NCBI GenBank assembly: GCA_032622095.1
Contig: CP136069.1
Coordinates: 123,248,126-123,312,125, forward strand
DNA from: Siphonodentalium dalli
Taxonomy: Eukaryota > Mollusca > Scaphopoda > Gadilida > Siphonodentaliidae
Direction of reading: 5' to 3'
Length of the DNA stretch: 64,000 nt
The stretch's first letter is position 1; each line of letters starts with the position of its first letter. Under the pieces are notes generated by a model that did not search any database, was not told where the DNA came from, and saw nothing but the letters and a program-made list of their open reading frames with translations. Positions 58,901 through 64,000 of this stretch are shown in pieces. The position numbers and the translations under genes were made by a program.

Positions 58901-61684
58901 CAGGCCGTACCTTTTGTCCAATCTTTATAAAATTTGTCATGAATGTTGACATTGTCATGTAGATGGGAACAGTTATTTTGGGGTCATTCGGCAAAAAACA
59001 TGGCCACCAGCCACCATTTTGGATTTCAAAATTCAATCCATTGGCGCGGGCTACAGGTCATACTGCTCGTCTGATCATCATGAAATTTGTCAAGGATGTT
59101 AATATTGACATGTAGATGGGAACGAGTCGTTTTGGGGTCATTCGGACAAAAAAAATGGCCACCAGAAGCCATCTTGGATTTAACTCTTTGCATGACTAAA
59201 TCCTTTGGCGCGGCCTACATGTCGTAGCTTTGGTCAGATCTTCATGAAAATTGTTGCGGATGTTAACAATGACATGTAGATGGGAATTATTCAATTTGGA
59301 GTCATTTGGCCAAAAAACATGGCTGCCAGCAGCCATCTTGGATTTTACTCTTTGCATGACTATATCCTTTGACACAGGCTACAGGTCGTATCATTTGTCA
59401 GATCATCATGAAATTTGTACTGGATGTTAATAATGACATGTAAATGGGAACGAGTCTTTTTGGGATCATTTGGCAAAAAAACATGGCTGCCAGCGGTCAT
59501 CTTAGATTTTACTCTTTGCATAACTATGCCTTTCAACTTTCCACATTCCTAATCACTCCATTGACTTTAACACATGAAATTATTCCCTTTCCAAGTTGAG
59601 CTACAGTGTCGTTGACACTTTCATTTTTTTTACCATGAAATCATTATTGTTTGATATGTATTATACTACAGAAAAACTGTCGGGACATGCCTTGGAAGTA
59701 AAATGTGATTTTCATGGTTAACAAACAACTAATGTCCAACTTTCAATTTGTAAACGTTCTCTGAACTTTAAACAGCAAATAAAGATTGGAGCATCTCAAT
59801 TTATATGTTTAGAACTGAGTAAGGAATTACATTGAGAAGTAAATGTGTCAAACTATTCAGTCACTTTAACTGAGTCTTGTTTCATTACAGCGAACAGTTA
59901 AGGGAAGTTGAATCTGAACCACTGCCAGAAACTGAAGAAAATCCAGAACTGAAGTAAGTGGATCCTTGAAATTTTTATGAGTTAATTACCCGCTCATCTG
60001 AAATAATCCATGACTGTAAAATATATAACAATTGTGATAGTAAACTGGTTTATTCCATAGAAGACATGATATTTGTTCTGAACTCCACACAAGTTGTCAA
60101 TTAAAAGTGGGAATTTAATGTGAAAAATATATTTTAGCACAATTTTTACATAATTTCCCAAGAATACAAACTCATTTGTCCTTGTGAAGTGACCATTGTG
60201 CGGTAAGCTTAAACAAGGCCACCTAGTCGTCAATTGAAATTCTATAGTGTATACACCCGGTAATTTGTAAATTGGAACTTACATATATGTCTTGAGATGT
60301 CCAGTGTAAGAAATGTTTAACTAACAAGTAGTATTAAACTTTAAAAAAAACCTGTAACATTAACGTTTGAATAAAATCACACCGCATGTGTTCCAAAATG
60401 GGTTGTTTATGAATGTGCTCTATCGTCTGTATAGAACAGTTCGGATCTTCTCTACAGAAAAATAATGTGTAATGCGTAATTTCGATTAAGATTGACGAAA
60501 AAATTTCCTCCACTGGATCTGGTCAAGGTCCACTATAGAAGAATATAAGGATGGGAATAGGATGTAAAGCAGTATCTATCCATACCGATGTCAACTACTG
60601 GTATTAGTCTGTGTAATTGTTCATTATCCTTAGTCAGTTTATTGCGGAAGATATGTCAATGAATTGCCAGGCCTGACTGTTTAATGTTGCTTCAGGCCAA
60701 ATAAAAAATATTATTTTAGTCTGACACTGCTGCATTGAAGTAAATTTTTCAATTTTTGATTTTATATATAACAAATATCATAAAAAAAGAAACAATTTTT
60801 TTCTAAATTATTTGGTATGTTTTTACAAACATCCATACGTATTAAGCATTATTTGCAAATACGTGAAATCTTTAACATATTTCTGTAATGTGTGAAGATT
60901 GGCTATCATATACATATAGTGACGTACTAGTAGAACATTAAGTAGAAGACTACTTTGAAGAAAATGATCATCATAGTCTTGTGTGCTCATTGTAACTCCA
61001 GAACAACTGAAAGGTACAGTACTACTGGAGGAAATTTAGGATCACACGTTATAATGGAGAGGTGTCAATTTATAGACGGCAATAATAATTTTGAATAGTC
61101 CGAGGCATTAGAACATTATAGGTAGTCCCCATGTCATATACGAGTAGCACAATATAATTTTAATATCAGATTAAATGAGTGTATATGCATACAGTTCCCT
61201 GTACATTTTCTTACTTGCTAGAGAAGGGAAGCTATCATAATCCATGCTTACAATGTGATTAAAAAATAAAATTCTCTCCCTCATTGATTCAGAAGAAAAA
61301 AAATTGACACTCAAATAACTTCTTTTTTTTTGCCTTTAATATATATCAATCTATCGATCTTCACATCTGAGATGTGTATTTCTGTCAATGAAAATTTACC
61401 TGAATCGCTTGATACAGTGAGGCCAATGTTAATTTACCTCAATCATTTGTTACAGTGAGAGCAAAGAAAATGAAGCAGAAGTATTACCCGAAGCTGAACC
61501 GGAAAACAAGGAGATGACCCTGGAAGAATGGAAAGCCCTCCAATCAAAGAACAGAATGAAAGCTTCCTTCAATATCCGAAAACCTGGCGAAGGCGACTCC
61601 GCTGATTCAAAACGGCCAACATTTGTTCTGAAAAATAAACACAAAGATGAAGATGGTGACGACGAAGATGATGATGATGAAGAT
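31503..61684 (+). CDS. SERBP1: SERBP1/HABP4 family RNA- and ribosome-binding protein, 3' incomplete
   Basis: CDS join of 31503-31731, 47520-47676, 48582-48770, 55693-55767, 59891-59953 and 61456-61684: 942 bp, exactly 314 codons in one frame. The ATG at 31503 has A at -3 and G at +4. Family marks: N-terminal GIVVSNKF with DDDEDLFEML (residues 6-27); a basic/Pro linker; an RGG region (about 140-172) followed by GKREFERHSGSDK (179-191); GSGSFNWGTVKDDL (203-216); MTLEEWKALQ (258-267); FNIRKP (276-281); and an acidic tail at 300-314. The usual C-terminal KPAxDI...LEINFG block and final RG region are not in the window. The family (Stm1/Vig/SERBP1/HABP4) binds mRNA and idle ribosomes in the cytoplasm. 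SERBP1 and HABP4 are vertebrate paralogues; this is probably the single pre-duplication gene. Confidence 0.95.
34071..35680. mobile_element. outer hAT MITE, split by a second hAT
   Basis: Termini TAGGGCTGCAACGATAC (left) and ATCGTTGCATCTCTA (right) are inverted repeats, flanked by exact 8-bp target duplications ATGTACAT at 34063-34070 and 35681-35688. Without the insert at 34114-35446 and its duplicated target, the element is about 270 bp, rich in CACGATACGATAC words. Non-autonomous. Confidence 0.92.
34114..35446. mobile_element. inner non-autonomous hAT element, 1333 bp
   Basis: Termini TAGTGATGTAACGATAC (left) and ATCGGTACATCACTA (right) are inverted repeats followed inward by clusters of CCGATA/TATCGG. 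Exact 8-bp duplications GTATCACG lie at 34106-34113 and 35447-35454, inside the outer element. No open frame resembles a transposase. Confidence 0.93.
35884..36558. repeat. 58-nt inverted repeat interrupted by a Helitron-like element
   Basis: Arms 35884-35941 and 36501-36558 are reverse complements with 56 of 58 matching; they start GCAATCAACGTCGTTTTCGA. Between them lies a Helitron-like insertion ending CTAGT at 36475-36479. The right arm is followed by a second partial copy of its tip (GCATCGAAAACGATGTTGATT, 36558-36578). Confidence 0.9.
35960..36479. mobile_element. Helitron-like non-autonomous element with tandem units
   Basis: The 3' end is CCCGGACGAAGTCGGG (hairpin, 36451-36466), then TCCACCAG and CTAGT, which is the hairpin plus CTRRT arrangement of Helitrons. 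The body has about four units with GACGAAATTTGATACCTAG, GGGTCAAATCG and GACCTTGACCTTCAAAAT. The 5' side, TTTTGGGACTTCTGTCTGTC, resembles the start of the element at 39102 (TTTTTAAGACCTCTGTTTGT). No Rep/helicase gene is present. Confidence 0.72.
37881..37911. repeat. uninterrupted C31 homopolymer
   Basis: A single run of 31 C residues, the longest homopolymer in the window. Its length is likely unstable and may be an assembly estimate. Confidence 0.95.
39102..39403. mobile_element. short Helitron-like element with two 121-bp units
   Basis: Two units starting CGAGCCCGTGCGACGCCAGC at 39163 and 39284, each with GCGCATGCGCAGA and CTATCGACTTGAAATTTGGT. The 3' end has the hairpin CCCGGACAACGTCCGG, then CTCATCGG and CTAGT (39398-39402). 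The 5' side is a TCTGTTTG-rich stretch. Confidence 0.72.
40372..40690. repeat. paired hairpin elements with CTACGAGATAACTCGTAG ends
   Basis: At 40372-40455 a CCTACGAGATAACTCGTAG block, a 45-bp middle (CACCTGGGATGAAACTCACC) and a CTACGAGTTATCTCGTAGG block form a hairpin. At 40606-40690 a second, inverted copy has the same ends and middle (CTGGCACCAGGGATGAAACG). Degenerate words CTACGAGTTAACTTGTAGTA and CTATGAGTTAACTCGTAGTA lie at 39995-40055. Confidence 0.85.
40690..42074. repeat. about 85-bp inverted repeats 1.2 kb apart
   Basis: 40690-40775 and 41985-42074 are reverse complements sharing AGTCCAAGTCTTCT, GTACTAAAACC, GCTAAGATATTGGGATGG and TTTTAGTCC. No target duplication is visible, so they may be two separate insertions rather than one element's ends. 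Confidence 0.75.
40800..41040. repeat. dispersed repeat, copy 1 (copy 2 at 59985-60200)
   Basis: The two segments share, in order, ACCCGCTC, ATATAACAATTG-like, CCAYAGAAGACATG, TATTTG, TCTGAACYCCACA, GTTGT, AATTTAATGYGAAAA and CAATTTTTACA. They are diverged, non-coding and in the same orientation. Confidence 0.65.
42479..42620. repeat. fragment with MITE hairpin half joined to another repeat
   Basis: CCAGTGCATTCTCTTATATATGCGAGTCTCCC (MITE family 1 core) runs directly into CCATACATTCCAAAAATTTGTGTTATGTACAT and AATAGTACATAACAG. The same junction type occurs at 54700-54840, and the second half alone at 44150-44235. Confidence 0.6.
42834..42954. repeat. 121-bp imperfect foldback
   Basis: Arms of about 52 nt (ATTATTGCATTGTTTCTAGG ... 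GAGGAAGTC and its mirrored complement) face each other across a short loop containing CAACATTCATCAATATC. Roughly 43 of 52 positions match. Confidence 0.8.
45569..45628. repeat. paired GC-rich hairpins
   Basis: GCCCGCTGTAGCGGGCC at 45569-45585 and GCCCGCTACAGCGGGCC at 45612-45628 are each nearly self-complementary and are exact reverse complements of one another at their cores. They lie in otherwise AT-rich DNA. Confidence 0.75.
47310..47335. promoter_or_regulatory. 26-bp perfect palindrome centred on a CRE
   Basis: The palindrome is centred at TAAACGTGACGTCACGTTTA, containing the CREB/ATF consensus TGACGTCA. It lies 185 bp upstream of SERBP1 exon 2, at the end of a 15.8-kb intron. Whether it functions as an internal promoter or enhancer cannot be told from sequence. 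Confidence 0.5.
47520..47676 (+). CDS. SERBP1: SERBP1 coding exon 2
   Basis: 157 bp with acceptor ATTTTCCAG|AG and donor TTCAG|GTATTG. Encodes a basic, Pro-rich linker (SRPPRQNREPKE, EKRPPPRRFRDE). Only this frame joins exons 1 and 3. The overlapping 151-codon frame 47334-47789 is a shadow. Confidence 0.9.
47677..48581 (+). other. SERBP1 intron 2
   Basis: GT-AG intron of 905 bp. I see no repeat or exon in it. Confidence 0.8.
48582..48770 (+). CDS. SERBP1: SERBP1 coding exon 3 (RGG box)
   Basis: 189 bp with acceptor TTTCCAAAG|GG and donor AAAAC|GTGAGT. Encodes GFGGRGGERGGRGRFRGGRE and RGRGRGRGG, an arginine/glycine RNA-binding box, followed by the family signature RGKREFERHSGSDK. Confidence 0.95.
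49101..49193. mobile_element. 93-bp perfect palindrome with 6-bp target duplication
   Basis: Two 46-nt arms are exact reverse complements around a single T (49147). The arm starts ATGTATATATAGGGG and ends CCCTGCAACAT. TATCTT occurs immediately outside both ends (49095-49100 and 49194-49199), as a target-site duplication would. Zero mismatches implies a very recent insertion or gene conversion between arms. It lies in SERBP1 intron 3. Confidence 0.9.
49395..49560. mobile_element. TTAA-type MITE family 2, reverse orientation, partial
   Basis: Read on the minus strand it matches 7385-7500: CTGCTTTTATTACCTGAACACCCCTC, then ACTTTTATAACTGAATGGGAGAATCCATTCAG. Terminal repeats are incomplete. Confidence 0.6.
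51330..51800. repeat. degenerate tandem repeat with GAAATTTGGTATGGATGTTCAC core
   Basis: Roughly three units of 150-170 bp share GATATCT...CACC, CGGTTGA, TCAATGAAATTGGTATGGATGTTCACTA and TTATTTATCTTTGTTTATATG-like ends. It is probably the interior of another minisatellite-bearing element; neither end is defined. Confidence 0.6.
52588..55010. mobile_element. second hAT nested in the first
   Basis: Termini CAGGGATGGATCCAGGGA and TCCCTGGATCCATCCCTG are perfect 18-bp inverted repeats, flanked by exact duplications GTTACAAT at 52580-52587 and 55011-55018. The left interior carries the G-rich block GGGGGCCCTCCCCCGG, also seen as a fragment at 24330-24450. It in turn hosts a minisatellite element (about 53680-54182) and a MITE-core fragment (54700-54840). 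Confidence 0.93.
53680..54182. mobile_element. Helentron-like minisatellite element nested in hAT
   Basis: The 5' side is a short palindrome (TTTACC...CCATGTATGGTAAA, 53688-53714) followed by GTCGTTGTCCGG and CCGTCCGTCTGTCC repeats. Two units of about 160 bp follow, with ATAACTCAAACATTTTT, CAGCCCAAAATACAGATC and GGGTTTGATCCGA. The 3' side has the hairpin AATGTCATTGACATT. The layout matches 56225-59625. Confidence 0.6.
55693..55767 (+). CDS. SERBP1: SERBP1 coding exon 4
   Basis: 75 bp; donor CTGGA|GTAAGT. Encodes SGVKANEKKEGSGSFNWGTV and KDDL, matching the family GSGSHNWGTVKDEL block. The acceptor is TAGCAG, so splicing may start at 55693 or 55696; both keep the frame and differ by one Ser. 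Confidence 0.95.
56225..59625. mobile_element. Helentron-like element carrying a 20-unit satellite
   Basis: Subterminal inverted repeats TAGCTCAACTT (56231-56241) and AAGTTGAGCTA (59593-59603) are perfect over 11 bp. Just beyond the right one is a hairpin AGTGTC-GTT-GACACT (59605-59619) and a T tract. A GTCGTCCGTCGTCCG stretch follows the left end. Subterminal repeats with a 3' hairpin and T-rich flanks are the layout described for Helentron-type non-autonomous elements. No Rep/helicase gene is present. It fills about 82% of SERBP1 intron 4. Confidence 0.65.
56320..59520. repeat. about 160-bp satellite, 20 units, with six-unit higher-order repeat
   Basis: Every unit has the phrase CTACAGGTCGTAC, GATCATCATGAAATTTGTC, GACATGTAGATGGGAACGAG, CATTCGG and ACATGGCCGCC. 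Three unit types can be told apart by their junctions: B (CAATCCATTAGCACGGGC), A (TGACTAAATTCTTTGGCACG) and A' (TGACTAAATCCTTTAGCATG). The order A' B A A B A recurs with a 963-bp period (56807, 57770, 58733). Open frames on the minus strand are by-products and repeat with the same period. Confidence 0.93.
59891..59953 (+). CDS. SERBP1: SERBP1 coding exon 5
   Basis: 63-bp microexon-like segment with acceptor TTCATTACAG|C and donor CTGAA|GTAAGT. Encodes an acidic stretch (EQLREVESEPLPETEENPEL). The phase fits both neighbours, which supports it despite low complexity. Confidence 0.88.
59954..61455 (+). other. SERBP1 intron 5
   Basis: GT-AG intron of 1.5 kb. It contains the second copy of the dispersed repeat of 40800-41040 (here 59985-60200). 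Two similar AATTTACCTGAATC / AATTTACCTCAATC segments precede the exon 6 acceptor (61396 and 61433). Confidence 0.8.
61456..61684 (+). CDS. SERBP1: SERBP1 coding exon 6 (last in window)
   Basis: 229 bp with acceptor TTGTTACAG|TG and donor GAAGAT|GTAAGC. Contains EMTLEEWKALQ and FNIRKPGE, the most conserved blocks of the family, then a run of Asp/Glu. The next exon, expected to start the KPAxDI region, is not found before 64000. Confidence 0.94.
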
Positions 61685-64000
61685 GTAAGCAATAACAACA
61701 AATGTTAACCCTATGTAACCACTTATTTCCCAGTCATTAATTCATAGGGATGTTTAACCAATAAGTTTAGCAAACTTTGATAGGCTGTTTGGTGAACTAA
61801 TTATTAAATGAACATACATCATTTCAAATAAATTGGGTGTTTCTCTGACTGCTATTGACTTAGACCATCCAAATTAAATTGATTCTTTTGAAAATATACA
61901 GGCATGCTTAGGATCACCTCCAGATCAGTCTAGTCGATTTAGACAATTTTGGACCCAAACCCGGAAGAAATTGTTACTGAAGCGATCTTGGTGTCGTTCA
62001 ATTAGGGAACACTAGAAGTAGATGAACATATCCAAAATCCAAGAAAAATCCAATCTGGGGAAAATGTTTTAGAGCTCCTCCAAGTCAGAAAATGCTTCTA
62101 CTAAAAAGTCAGGTTTGGGATACAGGGTTTTGGCACTGATTTTGTGGTTGGTCGGTTGGTAGTAAATAAATAGTGTCAAATTAGGTTTTGGAAGAGAATA
62201 GAGTGACATGAACAGAATATAATACAAATGCGGCCATGAAATGGCTGTCAAATTGGCCACAACTCTTAAGACATGCCACAATGAAAGCAACACACTGGAT
62301 AACTGCAAATATATGTGGGAAATATACAAGTCTGTTGTTCAATATCTATAAAAGTACATATATCACTAAAACATCAATCTGATTAATTTATCGGTGGCTC
62401 CACTGATTTATGTCTTTAAAATTTGGGTTTTCTGCTTTGATTACCTCCAACAGCAAAACAGTTAATTTCGGTCATGCAACAGACGAAGTAATGTTTCGCC
62501 ACACAGTGCGTGGTAGTTTCATTCGGCATAATGATTAATTATTGAATTTAATGCAGAAACCGAAGTGCATAGCCTTACGGTATAGATACTTGTTAAATTA
62601 CCGGGATTGTGAACACTTTCCGTGATAACAAACCATACACGTATGCCAAAATGCTTATACTGTAAAGAAACCCTCATCTCTTCAATAACTTAGCACCCTA
62701 CCATTGGATATTTATACCGGACATTAAACTGCCGCAAAATGTGACAGTCGAGAATGCTGGTAAAGATTGATACCTGACATAACAAAACTAACGCAAATGC
62801 GACTATTACTCAGCAGTGAATGTTACCCGGTTACCAATTATCGTAATGCCCTTCATCCAAATACAAAATGGCAATAGATTACAACGTACTGTTACCGGTA
62901 CTGAAATTGTCTTCTAATGTTTCTGAATAAACCAAAGATCTATTTCCTGTTGCCACTTTCTGAGTAATTATATCATTTGCACCAACCTTTGCTGTTCTTA
63001 ATTCAACTTTGATAAAGTGGAGAAATTAAAACCATGTGTGATGTGTGTGTGTTATGTTGCCAACCAGAAGAGCGGTCAATCGGCGGGTTATTTGAAGAGC
63101 CGGACCAATCCGGTGGTAGCAAAGAGCCTCACCCAAATAAGGAAGTTGAATTTATTAGTCGAGTTTTTTCAAAAACTCGACTTATGGTTTGACGAGGGAC
63201 GGTGGTTGGTGGGCGGGCGGACCTAAAGAATGCTTTATAACTTTGACATTTGTGAACGGATTCAAAAATATTTTGGTATGTGAGTTGCTCCCAATGACTA
63301 TTTACTGCCTGTAGGGTCACGTCCGAACTTTTTGACAAGAGTTCTCCATCTTTGATGACTTTTTTGCAATTTTATCACCTGTTAGCGCGATAACTCCATC
63401 AAATATTAACTGATTACAACCATATTTGATATATGAGTCTCTTGCAACAATATCTCGGACGAGTTCGAAAACCAGGTTTGTCCAAATTTTTCCGCCGGAG
63501 TTATGGACCTTAGTTTGTTTCATTTTTAGCATGTTTTTCACTGTTAGCGCGACAACTCAATTAAATATTAACTGATTCAAACCATATTTGATAAATGAGT
63601 CTCTTGCAACAATATCTCGGACGAGTTTGAAAACCAGGTTTGTCCCGACTTTTTGGGCCTTGTGTGGGCCTTATTGCCAAGTTATTGGATTTTTCCTGTT
63701 TTCTTCGCAGAAGTTTAATTTATAATCTGAGATGGGATGTGTATTCCCTGTATATCTAGGATTTCCCCCTAAACGAACAGAACAGTCTGTTCAATGTTTT
63801 CTGGCGACACTCAACTTTTTTGGCATAAATAAAAATGGCATTTTCTCCATTCCTGTATGATATAGACCCACCAGTTCCGTTGTATAGGTGTGATTCTCAC
63901 AATCAACAATTTAACTGGTAATAAGCTGTGGAATAACGGATACAATTTGCCTTGAAATGTTACCTATTTCGACAGTGTTCAAGAAAATTGAGGTAACAAC
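61685..64000 (+). other. SERBP1 intron 6, incomplete
   Basis: No exon of the gene's C-terminal block is found. A left end of a family 2 TTAA MITE lies at 61706-61800 (TTAACCCTATGTAACCA ... CATAGGGATGTTTAACC). A minisatellite element occupies about 63150-63830. The remainder is unique AT-rich sequence. Confidence 0.75.
63150..63830. mobile_element. Helentron-like minisatellite element, three diverged units
   Basis: It starts with the palindrome GTCGAGTTTTTTCAAAAACTCGAC (63157-63180) and then GACGAGGGACGG. Units include CTGTTAGCGCGAYAACTC, AAATATTAACTGATT, ATATGAGTCTCTTGCAACAA and CGGACGAGTTYGAAAACCAGG, with about 178-bp spacing. The right end is not defined; CACTCAACTTTTTTGGC at 63808 may be its subterminal repeat. 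Confidence 0.5.

Larger units (their letters stand above)
55768..59890 (+). other. SERBP1 intron 4
   Basis: GT-AG intron of 4.1 kb, mostly the satellite-bearing element at 56225-59625. The remaining flanks show nothing else. Confidence 0.9.

Overview
The window is metazoan nuclear DNA: AT-rich, with split genes that use GT-AG introns and a heavy load of DNA transposon and Helitron-like debris. There are no operons, no prokaryotic signals and no autonomous transposase gene that I can recognise. The repeats (C2H2/RGG-gene introns filled with hAT, TTAA-type MITEs and minisatellite-bearing Helitron/Helentron-like elements, long poly-C/poly-G tracts) suggest a marine invertebrate, possibly a lophotrochozoan. 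That placement is inference only.

Two real genes dominate and are arranged head to head. On the minus strand (coding exons 30956 down to 7797) is a ZNF367 orthologue with four coding exons, three C2H2 fingers and a predicted 327-residue protein; its first intron is about 20 kb. On the plus strand, starting 546 bp from the ZNF367 ATG, is the SERBP1/HABP4 (Stm1/Vig-type) ribosome- and RNA-binding gene. Six coding exons (31503 to 61684) join in a continuous frame for 314 codons, and the C-terminal exons lie beyond the window. The 546-bp interval is a probable bidirectional promoter with a palindromic NRF1-type site. In human the same two genes are also head-to-head neighbours on 9q22, so this looks like an ancient conserved gene pair.

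Layout: 1-7796, 3' flank of ZNF367 with TTAA-flanked MITEs; 7797-10738, ZNF367 exons 4-2; 10739-30676, ZNF367 intron 1 with a hAT element, tandem arrays, foldbacks and a 464-bp tandem duplication; 30677-31731, exon 1 of both genes and the shared promoter; 31732-47519, SERBP1 intron 1 with a hAT-in-hAT nest and Helitron-like elements; 47520-61684, SERBP1 exons 2-6, with nested hATs in intron 3 and a 20-unit satellite inside a Helentron-like element filling intron 4; 61685-64000, intron 6, no further exon seen.

The most unusual items are a 93-bp perfect palindrome flanked by an exact 6-bp target duplication (49095-49199), a six-unit (963-bp) higher-order repeat inside a mobile element, exact 8-bp target-site duplications that date two transposon nests, a 13-residue tandem expansion inside ZNF367, and a short core motif shared by several otherwise different minisatellite-bearing elements.
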